From NCBI GenBank assembly GCA_964352775.1, contig CAYGTK010000056.1, positions 1 to 19,661 of the forward strand: a DNA stretch of 19,661 nt, in the 5' to 3' direction. A model generated the notes under the pieces. It made no database searches, was not told the DNA's origin, and worked only from the letters and a program-made list of their open reading frames with translations. This DNA comes from CAYGTK01 sp964352775 (GTDB taxonomy: Bacteria; Bacteroidota; Bacteroidia; Chitinophagales; CAIOSU01). Each line of letters starts with the position of its first letter. Within the stretch, counting starts at the first letter, position 1. The translations under genes were made by a program, and so were the position numbers. Positions 7,402 through 15,501 of the stretch are shown piece by piece.

Positions 7402-8109
7402 TTAGTTGTTAAGCTCTGCTGATCCGAATACTCCACCAACTGTAATGCAGTAAAGCACCACGTGGTCGTAATCGTTTATATCTATTCCTGCGGGAACAGT
7501 ATATTGTCGAGCGCCATCGAAGTTGGTTATTCGGTTCTGGGTAAGTTGAGCACTTAGATTATCTATCTCATTTCCACCTGGTGTAAAGTTGAAGGTCCCT
7601 GTATTAGATCGGCCTAAAAAGACATAGATACCTGGGCCCGAAGTCATTTGAAAATCGCTACTAAAGCTTACTATCAATTCTCCGTTCACTTCTTCCAAAG
7701 TAGCCATGCCTGAAGCCTTGTAAGGGCTAACCCCATCAATAAAGCTCCCTGTTCGGCTCAATACCTGATTAGTTACCCCTTTGGTATTCAACACTAGCGA
7801 ATCTGTAACTGCACCTACAGCGGCTATTATAGTAACCGAGCCAGTATCTATGGAAGTTGCCAATCCATCGGCATTTATGGTAATGCTATTTGTATTGGTA
7901 CTAGTCCACGTAATAGTGGTATCCACGGGGTCTCCTAATTGATTGTAATAGGTGGCAATAAACTGTTGTGTTTCCCCAACAGGTATACTATCTATCCTTG
8001 GGGCTATTTCAATTATTGGGTCTACCAAAGTATCATCTACCAAGTCGGTGCCGATACAACTGGTGAGCAGACCAGCCAGAAGAATGAAGAGTAAATAGCT
8101 ATTTCGCAT
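7402..8109 (-). CDS. Lipoprotein with Ig-like (Big_2-type) and DM13 domains
   Basis: The 235-residue lipoprotein has a lipobox LLTSC, giving a lipid-anchored Cys18. Residues about 32-108 form a bacterial Ig-like domain (VGETQQFIATYY, then TWTSTN and ITINADGLATS). Residues about 119-234 form a DM13 domain: GSFIDGV, then SGMATLEEVNGELIVSF, GPGIYVFLG, and the closing VVLYCITVGGVFGSAEL. DM13 is described as part of electron-transfer or oxidative systems and has one nearly invariant cysteine, which is present here as Cys221. The protein probably sits on the periplasmic or outer face of the envelope. It is the first gene of a probable operon with the beta-barrel protein and perhaps the WPHHFD protein, and is divergent from the Rieske oxygenase. 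I found no clean TAnnTTTG element upstream. Confidence 0.9.
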   Translation of the reverse strand: MRNSYLLFILLAGLLTSCIGTDLVDDTLVDPIIEIAPRIDSIPVGETQQFIATYYNQLGDPVDTTITWTSTNTNSITINADGLATSIDTGSVTIIAAVGAVTDSLVLNTKGVTNQVLSRTGSFIDGVSPYKASGMATLEEVNGELIVSFSSDFQMTSGPGIYVFLGRSNTGTFNFTPGGNEIDNLSAQLTQNRITNFDGARQYTVPAGIDINDYDHVVLYCITVGGVFGSAELNN

Positions 8110-8340
8110 GATGTTGTTGTTTTGCAGTTAAGGGTTATAACGCAAGCTTGAATTTTTCGGTCACTAAGTTCCTCATGTTCTATTGATAGATGTTGTGTAG
8201 CTGACTTTTGCTCTATTAGCAATAGCTCTACACCTATTATCAAGAATAGCGACACTAACTGAGCAAAGAAATATAAATTGGGTATTTTCATGCATCCCCT
8301 TTTGTTTTTCCTATTTACTTAATTCTAATTGTCTGCTACT
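8110..8340. other. Intergenic region between the divergent DM13 and Rieske genes
   Basis: This 231-base region separates two divergent genes and must hold promoters for both, but neither strand has an exact TAnnTTTG element. A minus-strand frame of 84 codons begins here (ATG at 8291) and runs 73 bases into the DM13 gene in another frame; it looks non-coding. Regulation may use a non-housekeeping promoter, but that is only inference from the missing consensus. Confidence 0.5.
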
Positions 8341-9516
8341 ATGTGGTTGAAGGTGTTATTAATAATTGTTGGTGTAATTGTAATTCTTTTGGGTGGTTTG
8401 TACCTGCTTTTATTTGGTGATAAAAGTAAGGAGCGTGAACGCCCAGCCTATGATGAAGACCATGAACCTACTAGAGCTGAAAACTACCCCCCGCCCTTCC
8501 CTAATGGCTGGTTCAACCTTTGCCCAGCAGCTGATGTAAAAAAAGGGGAGGTAATAGAAGTAGGTGCCTTTGGCCAAAAAATGGCCGTATTCAGGGGCGA
8601 GGATGGTAAGGTGGGAGTACTTGATGTATACTGCCCACACCTTAATGCCAATTTAGCTGATGGTAAAGTAGTAGGTAATAATTTAGTATGTCCCTTTCAT
8701 GGATGGAACTTTGAGCACAGCGGAAAGTGTGTTCATATTCCTTATTCGGAATACGGACACCAAGAAGAAAAGACCAGTGCCAAAAGCTGGATAGTAAAAG
8801 AGAATTGGGGGCTAGTATTGGTTTGGCACCATAGTGAAGGTAAACCACCAACTTGGGATACAGAACCCTACCTAAAAGAACTGCAAGACTATAAGTATTA
8901 CGGAAACACCAGCGAAACCCTCCGTATTCACCTGCAGGATTTTGCAGAGAACGGTGCTGATTATGCCCACTTCGGTACGGTACATAACCTATTGACCATA
9001 CCATTTGCTAAGAACTTCTTACACATAAAGCACACTACCAATATTGAGTTTGGCGAGGGAGAAGAGAGCCACTTAGCTTGGTTTACTGACATTGCTGAAA
9101 TAGCCCGAAACAAAGATGGCTCTGTAGTAGAGAATGCTGGCGGTAGAGCTAAAGTGACCTATTATGGACCAGGGTTCTTGGTATTCGCCTTCCAAACACG
9201 ATTGGGTAACCCCGTTATTGTAAAAACCTTTACTCCAGTAGGCAAACTGAAAGTGCGAATGGAAGACCACGTTTTTGCACCTAAGGGTTCTTTCCCACTT
9301 GCAATTAAATATGTAGTGGGCGAGGCTGCTACCCAGTTTTACGATGACATAAACATTTGGGAGCGTAAAAATTATGCCACTAATCCTATTCTAGTAAAAG
9401 GTGATGGCCCTATAATGAAAATGCGTAAATGGTATAGCCAATTCTATAGTACTCCACCGGCTAAAGGCATTAAAGAAAATGGGGCAATTGTAAAAGAAGA
9501 AGTGGAAGTAGTTTAA
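8341..9516 (+). CDS. Membrane-anchored Rieske oxygenase, Neverland/DAF-36 (cholesterol 7-desaturase) type
   Basis: Starting from ATG 8341 (a TTG four codons upstream is less likely), the 391-residue protein has one N-terminal transmembrane helix (about 3-26), a charged linker, and a Rieske [2Fe-2S] domain with CPH at 98-100 and CPFH at 117-120 supplying Cys98, His100, Cys117 and His120. The catalytic domain carries ENGADYAHFGTVH (about 203-215), where D207 would bridge electron transfer and H210 and H215 bind the mononuclear iron. An aspartate at 335 or 336 before INIWERK completes the facial triad. The closing segment KGDGPIMKMRKWYSQFY is typical of the group. This architecture is that of Neverland/DAF-36 sterol 7-desaturases and the related KshA steroid hydroxylases. 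The bacterial substrate is unknown. No reductase or ferredoxin is encoded nearby. Confidence 0.9.
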   Translation: MWLKVLLIIVGVIVILLGGLYLLLFGDKSKERERPAYDEDHEPTRAENYPPPFPNGWFNLCPAADVKKGEVIEVGAFGQKMAVFRGEDGKVGVLDVYCPHLNANLADGKVVGNNLVCPFHGWNFEHSGKCVHIPYSEYGHQEEKTSAKSWIVKENWGLVLVWHHSEGKPPTWDTEPYLKELQDYKYYGNTSETLRIHLQDFAENGADYAHFGTVHNLLTIPFAKNFLHIKHTTNIEFGEGEESHLAWFTDIAEIARNKDGSVVENAGGRAKVTYYGPGFLVFAFQTRLGNPVIVKTFTPVGKLKVRMEDHVFAPKGSFPLAIKYVVGEAATQFYDDINIWERKNYATNPILVKGDGPIMKMRKWYSQFYSTPPAKGIKENGAIVKEEVEVV

Positions 9517-9544
9517 ACTACCCCATCCATTTTCTATTTTATTC

Positions 9545-11476
9545 TTATTCTAGAACTCTTAATTCACCACCAGTTCTTACAGTAAGGTCAGCAGAAGCAT
9601 TTACTGATATAGTTTCGCAAATACCTATCACACCGTTGTTAACCTCTGGGCTAAATGGTGTACCTGCTGGAATTACTACATCTACTGTTGAGCTAGGAAC
9701 ACAATTTGACCAGTTCTGCCAGTTGGTCCAGTCTGTATTTACTGTACCAGTCCAAGTAGTAAGACTAGCTTGAGGGTCAATACCAACAGTAGTACTGCTA
9801 GTAGTAGAACATCCATTAGCATCCGTTACAGTAACCGTATATGTTCCAGCTGCAAGACTGTTAATGCTCTGTGTAGTTGCGCTATTGCTCCAACTGAACG
9901 TATAGCTAGGTGTTCCACCTAATGTAATTGCATTTACACTACCATTGATAGCATCCACACACGATTGGTTAGCCGTTAATGTAGCTGTGGTAGATAGCAC
10001 TGCTGCAGGCTCTGTAATGGTTTCACTAGTATTTACGGAAGCATTAGAAGTACATGACTTAAAGGCTTCAGATACAGTTAAGGTGTAAGTACCCGCGCTT
10101 AATCCGCTTTGATCGAAAGAAGAAGCACCATTGCTCCACGACTTGTTAAGTAGGTCTATTTCTGTAAAAGAATTGCCTACAGTAACTGTTCTAGCAAAAA
10201 TTCGAGTGGTAGCAGCTGTGTTAGAGAATACTTCCACAAGCACATTCTCTGCCCTAAACTGGCAACAATCACTACGGTTGTATATACGAATACGGTCAAG
10301 ATCGCTAGCTTCAGCAAGTGTTACTTGAAAGTAATTACCTCTATATTCCGTAGCTGCTAGTGTATGAGCAAAATTCGCTGTGTTGTTATCTATCAAGAAA
10401 CTAGGTGGGTATGTACTCCAAAGGTTATTTGTGGATGCAGAACCGCCATTGCTACTCAAAGCTACATTAGCTCCATCAAGATCAAAAGCCTGTATTTCAC
10501 CAAGGTTCATGGTAATGTTATCTTTCTGAGTTATCCTAATAACCCTTGCATCTGCTACTCCACCTGTAAGGTTAGCACCAATAGTTCCGTCATTATCGTT
10601 ACGGCATAGTATATCCACATCTGTTGAGGTCAAATTCATTGACCCTGGTGTTATATTGTTTATAGAGATAGACCCATTAGATCCACCACTACCTTCAGAA
10701 GCTCGGAATATAATTTGCGAACTAGCGTCTAATTCCCCAGCCCAAGCCAAATAAGGGAAGCTTAATGTATTTAATGTTGAACCATTCCATGGTGAATTAT
10801 CAAATATAGTAGTTCCATCAATTATTAATTGAGCTCTATCATCGTAATTGTTAACTATTATCTCGTATTGCCCACAGCTAAAGTTAGTCCGCTTGGCTGA
10901 CCACGAGTGGCTATCCGCCCCAACGGTACAACCTTGATAGTTGGAAGCTTCAGAAGGAGAATTAGCCCAGTTTGTTGCCGTATTAAAGCTCAAATTAGAG
11001 TTGGTATAAAAACCAGAGTAATTAGAACTCCATGCACCGCTTCCACCTATGTCATCTCCAGCATTCCATGCATATACATTCCATATACCATTACCGAAAG
11101 TGGCAGGGTTACCTGGCGCTACTTCGCGATAAGTTAATGTTGCAGAATTTCCATTCCAATTTCCTTTAACTACTACCTGAACTGCACTAGTGGTGCTGGA
11201 AGTCCAGTTTCCTCCAGTTCCTAGATCAGTACCATTAATACAAACACCACTTCCACCAGAAGAATTTTGCGAATAACTAAAGTTGTAAGTAGAACCATTT
11301 TCCACGTTTATCAACTGATATGCACCCGAGCTCATATTGTAGCTCTGGTTATTACATATAGGACTTAACGTAACACCAGAATTCTCTCTACCAGTAGTAG
11401 AGCATTGGGCATTAGCTAGTTGAGAAAATATTAGTAAAATGGAAAGGGGGAGTAATAGGTAAAGCGCTCTGCTCAT
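9545..11476 (-). CDS. Secreted multidomain adhesin-like protein with SprB repeats and a discoidin-like domain
   Basis: The 643-residue precursor has a signal peptide (cleavage after ANA, residue 23). A cysteine-containing beta domain covers about 25-118. A segment at about 124-275 resembles PA14-type lectin modules (CGQYEIIVNNYDDRAQLIIDG). A first SprB repeat begins near 284 (CRNDNDGTIGANLTGG) and resumes at 446 (SWSNG, then LSAGTYTLTVSE). Between the halves lies an F5/8C (discoidin)-like domain, about 309-443, with WSTYPPSFLIDNN and DRIRIYNRSDCC. A second, intact SprB repeat spans about 493-565. The last module (TWTGTVNTDWTNWQNWSNC, then VVIPAG) is of the kind usually followed by a type IX secretion sorting domain, but the frame ends there. 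It is likely exported and surface-associated, with carbohydrate binding inferred from the lectin-like modules. It has its own promoter and a leader of about 100 bases. Confidence 0.9.
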   Translation of the reverse strand: MSRALYLLLPLSILLIFSQLANAQCSTTGRENSGVTLSPICNNQSYNMSSGAYQLINVENGSTYNFSYSQNSSGGSGVCINGTDLGTGGNWTSSTTSAVQVVVKGNWNGNSATLTYREVAPGNPATFGNGIWNVYAWNAGDDIGGSGAWSSNYSGFYTNSNLSFNTATNWANSPSEASNYQGCTVGADSHSWSAKRTNFSCGQYEIIVNNYDDRAQLIIDGTTIFDNSPWNGSTLNTLSFPYLAWAGELDASSQIIFRASEGSGGSNGSISINNITPGSMNLTSTDVDILCRNDNDGTIGANLTGGVADARVIRITQKDNITMNLGEIQAFDLDGANVALSSNGGSASTNNLWSTYPPSFLIDNNTANFAHTLAATEYRGNYFQVTLAEASDLDRIRIYNRSDCCQFRAENVLVEVFSNTAATTRIFARTVTVGNSFTEIDLLNKSWSNGASSFDQSGLSAGTYTLTVSEAFKSCTSNASVNTSETITEPAAVLSTTATLTANQSCVDAINGSVNAITLGGTPSYTFSWSNSATTQSINSLAAGTYTVTVTDANGCSTTSSTTVGIDPQASLTTWTGTVNTDWTNWQNWSNCVPSSTVDVVIPAGTPFSPEVNNGVIGICETISVNASADLTVRTGGELRVLE

Positions 11477-11579
11477 ATATACGTTTTAAGAACAAGAACT
11501 ACCATTTCAAGCACAAGAGGAAATAAAAAATGAGCTGGAAGAGTAGAACTGTTACTATATATTAATTTTTAATAGGGGG

Positions 11580-11610
11580 CAAATGTAAACCACGAGATCA
11601 CTAATGTCAA
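11580..11610 (-). promoter_or_regulatory. Promoter of the SprB-repeat gene (TTG - 20 bp - TACATTTG)
   Basis: Read on the minus strand, TTG (11610-11608) and TACATTTG (11587-11580) are 20 bases apart and match the Bacteroidota consensus exactly. The start of transcription would be near 11574, giving a 5' leader of about 98 bases before the ATG at 11476. The rest of the 271-base gap up to the bestrophin stop holds AT-rich sequence and no convincing gene or terminator. Confidence 0.6.
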
Positions 11611-11747
11611 CTATTTCTTCAAACAGAAATAACAACACTGTAGCACAATGAAAACTATATGACACTTCATGAAATTACCGCAATATCTATAGTTTACTTT
11701 TTCAGCTCATTACACATATAAAACAAGCGATAACGAGCTTTTAGCTT

Positions 11748-12785
11748 CTATAGTAAAATACCGTTTTTCGGCTCAATACTTGGCGGTAGATCTGTTTCTC
11801 CTAACATTTCAAGTAGATCTATCTCTATAACTCGGCAAAGGGAGAGCATGGGAATATCATTTCCCAAGCCTTCAAATGGATTTTCTGAATAATCACCTAC
11901 CAACTCCATCATCAAGTAGACCCAACCGATCAATACCGTAAAGGGTACCGTCATCCAAATGGCATATTCGCCCAAGTCGTGAAAAAGGCTAAGCATACCA
12001 AAGGGTAACAGGAGAATAAATATCCCCACGAAAATGAAACTGACGCTACCATACTGCCTCGGCAATGGAAATTTCTTGATACGCTCGCACTTCCCTTGAT
12101 GGTCGTACAAGGTGTTCAACAAGTTCTGTAATTCCATGTGTCGGAAGTCATCTATAGTATCTTCTTCCCTCAGTTGCTTCAAGTCTTGCGCTTGTTGGTC
12201 AACTATCTGAGTGGCCGTATTTTGATAATTTATCAGCCTACCGTATTCTTCTGCTGGAAGGTATTTTTTTAACATGTCTTCAGTCTCATTATCATCCAAA
12301 AGGCCTATTCCAAAACGCTTCATCTGCTTCTTGGTATGCTGGGTCATGTGTCCGCCTTGGCTAATATGCTCCCATGGTGTTGGTATAAGTAACTGACTAC
12401 GCAAAGCGTATAACCAAGCTATGTGCCTATAAGTTAAACGTTGATGAATTTGAAGCAATTCATTATTAGTAAGGTCTTTTTCAGTGAATTGGTTGCTAAC
12501 GAATGCTTTGGTGGATGCCCCCCAACTTCTGCTGCTGTTAACTATGGCGCCCCATATTTTACGGGCCTCCCACAGCCTATCATAAGCCTGATTATTCTTA
12601 AAACCAATGTAAAAAGCTACGGCTGTACCAATTACCGATAGTGGTAACCAAGGCATAGCTAACCAATACGAATGGGTATACTCATAAAGCGCAGTAACCA
12701 TAGCAGCCCATACCGTAAGCCAAGCAATGTGATGGCCCGAGAATTGCATCACACTCTTAAAGCCGAAATTCTTTTTTATGTACAT
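11748..12785 (-). CDS. Bestrophin family (RFP-TM) anion channel-like protein
   Basis: This is a 345-residue membrane protein. After an amphipathic start it has two hydrophobic helices (about 20-36 and 42-62). The bestrophin signature NQAYDRLWEARKIWGAIVNS follows at 65-84, then an Arg/Trp pair (SRSW). A central soluble region precedes two more helices near residues 245-290 (FIFVGIFILLLPFGMLSLF and FTVLIGWVYLMMELVG). The C-terminus has NPFEGLGNDIP, followed by LCRVIEIDLLEMLGE, also typical. Bacterial bestrophin homologues form pentameric channels; some conduct cations, so ion selectivity is not assigned. The length is normal for the bacterial family (about 300 residues). It lies 55 bases downstream of the OYE gene on the same strand, with no obvious promoter between, so co-transcription is possible. 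Confidence 0.9.
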   Translation of the reverse strand: MYIKKNFGFKSVMQFSGHHIAWLTVWAAMVTALYEYTHSYWLAMPWLPLSVIGTAVAFYIGFKNNQAYDRLWEARKIWGAIVNSSRSWGASTKAFVSNQFTEKDLTNNELLQIHQRLTYRHIAWLYALRSQLLIPTPWEHISQGGHMTQHTKKQMKRFGIGLLDDNETEDMLKKYLPAEEYGRLINYQNTATQIVDQQAQDLKQLREEDTIDDFRHMELQNLLNTLYDHQGKCERIKKFPLPRQYGSVSFIFVGIFILLLPFGMLSLFHDLGEYAIWMTVPFTVLIGWVYLMMELVGDYSENPFEGLGNDIPMLSLCRVIEIDLLEMLGETDLPPSIEPKNGILL

Positions 12786-12840
12786 AGCAGAAAAATACTA
12801 ATTGTTGGCTGTAATTACTTTTAGTTGTTGGATGGCAATG

Positions 12841-13923
12841 TTAGTCGGCCACAAAATCCTTCCAATTCCGCATGTACTTTATAAACGCTTCTCCTAAACC
12901 TTCTTTACGAAGATGATCTTCTGTTACAGGAGTATCTATTGTTTTAAAATTGGGGTCGTTCATCACCTTTACAGGTAGATCGTGATGAAGAATAGCCGCC
13001 TTCCCAAAAGTGGCAAAGTGGATACCACTCTTAAACACTTTACTTACATCAGCACTGGTATGAATTTTACCAGCTACTGTTAGTTTTACTTGCTTTAGAT
13101 CAAGGTCGGCAAAGTAATTCAAAAGGGGCTTTCCAGTTTCTTCGCTGTCTTTAAACACATCCCATAGCGAAACATCTAAAAAGTCAACTTGCTCACTATC
13201 AACTAATTGCTGACATATAATTACTGCTTCTGATAATTGCATGCCAAATCGTTCAGGAGATAAGCGAACTCCAAGCAAAAAGTCTTTACCACAAGCTGCT
13301 CTAATTCCATCTATTATCTCAAAAAGCAACCTCGTTCTATTTTCTAAGCTTCCACCATAATTATCATTGCGCTGGTTAAACTTTGTACTGATGAATTGGG
13401 TAATCATATAACCATGCGCACCATGTACTTCTACCCCATCGTAACCAGCTTTTTTAGCCCGTACAGCCGCAGCTATAAAGTCATTTCTCAATTCTTCTAC
13501 CTCAGCAAGCGATAAAGCTCGGGCCTTATACTTCTCATTATCCGATGGAGCAACTACCTGGGCGCTCGTTAACTCTGCCGAAGCCCTTACCCCACCATGG
13601 TGTAATTGCACTACAGATAAGCTACCATGAGCTCTTATGGCTTTAGTAAGCCGCTTGTGCCCAGCAATATGCTTATCATCATGTATACCTAATTGCCCCT
13701 TCCAACATCTACCATTGTTCTGCACACTAGTAGCACAAGTCATTACTAAGCCAAATTCTCCTTTAGCACGCATGGTTAGCCAGTGCAGCTCATCATCAGA
13801 TAAAGTCCCATCTTCATTGCTCTGAAGATTAGTTAGTGGGGCTAACATGAATCTATTTTTCATCTGCTTGCCACATGCAAAAACGAGCGGTGAATTCGGT
13901 TCAGTAGTGTTTGTAATTTCCAT
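12841..13923 (-). CDS. NADH:flavin oxidoreductase, Old Yellow Enzyme family
   Basis: The 360-residue FMN enzyme has a TIM-barrel fold. It shows RFMLAPLTN at 24-32 (FMN contact), QLHHGG at 106-111, VEVHGAHGY at 164-172, whose H167 and H170 are the usual substrate-binding pair, and NYGGSLENR at 188-196, followed by VRLSPERFG. These enzymes reduce activated C=C bonds of enones with NAD(P)H; the natural substrate is not evident. The C-terminal half is shorter than in 2,4-dienoyl-CoA reductase, and there is no iron-sulfur or second flavin domain, so it is a plain OYE and not a DadH/BaiH-type multidomain enzyme. It is separated from the upstream creD by 142 bases and may lead a two-gene unit with the bestrophin gene. 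Confidence 0.92.
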   Translation of the reverse strand: MEITNTTEPNSPLVFACGKQMKNRFMLAPLTNLQSNEDGTLSDDELHWLTMRAKGEFGLVMTCATSVQNNGRCWKGQLGIHDDKHIAGHKRLTKAIRAHGSLSVVQLHHGGVRASAELTSAQVVAPSDNEKYKARALSLAEVEELRNDFIAAAVRAKKAGYDGVEVHGAHGYMITQFISTKFNQRNDNYGGSLENRTRLLFEIIDGIRAACGKDFLLGVRLSPERFGMQLSEAVIICQQLVDSEQVDFLDVSLWDVFKDSEETGKPLLNYFADLDLKQVKLTVAGKIHTSADVSKVFKSGIHFATFGKAAILHHDLPVKVMNDPNFKTIDTPVTEDHLRKEGLGEAFIKYMRNWKDFVAD

Positions 13924-13969
13924 AGGTGCTTGATGAGTTGTTTAAAGTAGTTTGTGTTTTCAAAGTAAC

Positions 13970-13997
13970 GAAAGTTATAAGCCTTCTGTCACTTCAA
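13970..13997 (-). promoter_or_regulatory. Possible promoter of the OYE gene (TTG - 17 bp - TAACTTTC)
   Basis: On the minus strand, TTG (13997-13995) is followed after 17 bases by TAACTTTC (13977-13970), one mismatch from TAnnTTTG, 46 bases before the ATG. A second one-mismatch candidate, TTACTTTG, lies closer to the gene at 13968-13961. The choice between them is open. Confidence 0.3.
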
Positions 13998-14065
13998 GTT
14001 GACAATATGAACAGTGCCTAGCACAAGAACTTACTAAACAACCCATCTACAACTTGCCGCTTACT

Positions 14066-15445
14066 TTAAGGCAGCTCTTCATTTACATCTTGGGGTTCAC
14101 TCTCCAAAGGTTCAGGGTCTTCTGGTCCATTCAAATTTATTCTTTTAGATAGTACCATAACTGCTGCTAATACGATGAAGAGCAATATACTACCCATCAA
14201 CAACGCAAGCTCTTGCAACTGAAGCACCACAAATACAAAGGCATAAAAGAAGGTTAATGAAGCTGAGATAAAAGCCGTGAGTTTTGCATTTTTAAACATG
14301 CCCGCTATGTAAAAAGTAACTAGTGAAAGAATGGCTGCTGCCGATATAACATAGGCCAAATTAAAACTCAAATGCTCAGAAATGGATAGCAGTAATAGGT
14401 AAAAAAGCACCAAAGCCAAGCCTACCAAAAAATACTGAATAGGGTGAAACCGCAACTTCAATAGTAATTCCACAAAAAAGAAGGCGGTAAATACTAGTAC
14501 TATCAATAGCAATGCATACTTATTGGTGCGGGTAGATTTCTGATATTGATCAACGGGTAGCAATAGGTTTACTCCAAAGCTGGAATTAGCTATCGAGTAT
14601 TTCTTTTCCTTCCAAGCTTGTGGATAGCCCCGGTTATGATAGATCACCTTCCAGTCAGCAATAAATCCTTTTTCGGTCACTTTCCTTTTATCTGGTAGAA
14701 ATGCACCCACAAAACTAGGGTCGGGCCATTCAGATGTGAATTTTACTTCAGTGATCTTACCAGTAGGGTAAACTTGCACCCCTTGGCTACCATTCAGATC
14801 TAAATTCACTTGAAATAGATAGTTCTTTTTCAGATCGCTGGTATCTAAAGGAACACGACAAGTAAGGCCTTTACTGATAACATCGCGCACTGGCACACCG
14901 GGTTCCATATCAATATTTTTGCCTGCCCAATCTATCTTAATGTAATCCTTAATTCCGCTTTGGTCGCCCAAACCAATACTTACAAAAGCTTCTTCCCAAA
15001 GCACATCTTCTTGGGCAATACCGTGTTTAGAAAGGTCGGGAAGTTTTATACTACCGCTTAGGTCTATTTCCGTATTGTATACCACAACCTCATAAATCCC
15101 TCTATTCAATTTTTTAGGGCTTATATTTCCATTAACCAATAGGTCGTCAGGTAATATATGCAGGTGCTTACGGGTAGTTTTTAGTGTTCCATTTGTTACC
15201 ACAATATCATCGTATGGAAGAGCCAATATGGGGCCGATAATGTCCTGCCTACCTGCCCAGCTATCGCTTACTTCATTTATAGCGTTCTGGGCAGTTCGGT
15301 TACGCTCATATATGAGGTCGCTTACCATAGCATTAGGTATCAATAATATCAGTATCAGTATACCAATACTGACAAGCCTAAGTGTAATAGAACGTTTTAA
15401 AGCAGTACCCATGCGTTCAAAAAAAGAAGGTTCTTTGGAGTTCAT
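14066..15445 (-). CDS. creD: CreD-family inner-membrane protein
   Basis: The 459 residues compare with about 450 in Escherichia coli CreD. One transmembrane helix lies at about 21-43, followed directly by the family hallmark of an Arg-containing segment after the helix (ERNRTAQNAINEVSDSWAG, 47-65) and GPILALPY (71-78). A large extracytoplasmic domain runs to about 305, with the typical end SFGVNLLLPVDQYQKSTR (289-306). Five more helices follow (about 310-330, 334-354, 360-383, 388-408 and 410-432) and an acidic cytosolic tail. CreD is linked to envelope integrity and, in some proteobacteria, to the CreBC regulon; its biochemical function is unknown. No creBC regulator is in the window. It is divergent from the cysteine-rich lipoprotein gene. 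Confidence 0.95.
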   Translation of the reverse strand: MNSKEPSFFERMGTALKRSITLRLVSIGILILILLIPNAMVSDLIYERNRTAQNAINEVSDSWAGRQDIIGPILALPYDDIVVTNGTLKTTRKHLHILPDDLLVNGNISPKKLNRGIYEVVVYNTEIDLSGSIKLPDLSKHGIAQEDVLWEEAFVSIGLGDQSGIKDYIKIDWAGKNIDMEPGVPVRDVISKGLTCRVPLDTSDLKKNYLFQVNLDLNGSQGVQVYPTGKITEVKFTSEWPDPSFVGAFLPDKRKVTEKGFIADWKVIYHNRGYPQAWKEKKYSIANSSFGVNLLLPVDQYQKSTRTNKYALLLIVLVFTAFFFVELLLKLRFHPIQYFLVGLALVLFYLLLLSISEHLSFNLAYVISAAAILSLVTFYIAGMFKNAKLTAFISASLTFFYAFVFVVLQLQELALLMGSILLFIVLAAVMVLSKRINLNGPEDPEPLESEPQDVNEELP

Positions 15446-15501
15446 GTAATTGTCGTTTATTGGTTTTTCACAATGTATTTCGCTCCAAAAAACGGTACTT
15501 A

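Noticed and set aside
8037..8291. 84-codon minus-strand frame with a hydrophobic N-terminus between the DM13 and Rieske genes
   Set aside because: It runs 73 bases out of frame into the DM13 lipoprotein signal region, its second half looks random, and no promoter or recognisable domain supports it.
8329..8340. TTG start for the Rieske gene
   Set aside because: It adds only four residues before a good ATG that directly opens the transmembrane helix.
10131..11137. Plus-strand frames inside the SprB-repeat gene
   Set aside because: They are antisense shadows of low-complexity Ser/Thr/Asn codons in a well-supported secreted protein.
11700..11747. Terminator downstream of the bestrophin gene
   Set aside because: Only a 4-bp AAGC/GCTT stem with a broken T run can be drawn; too weak to call.
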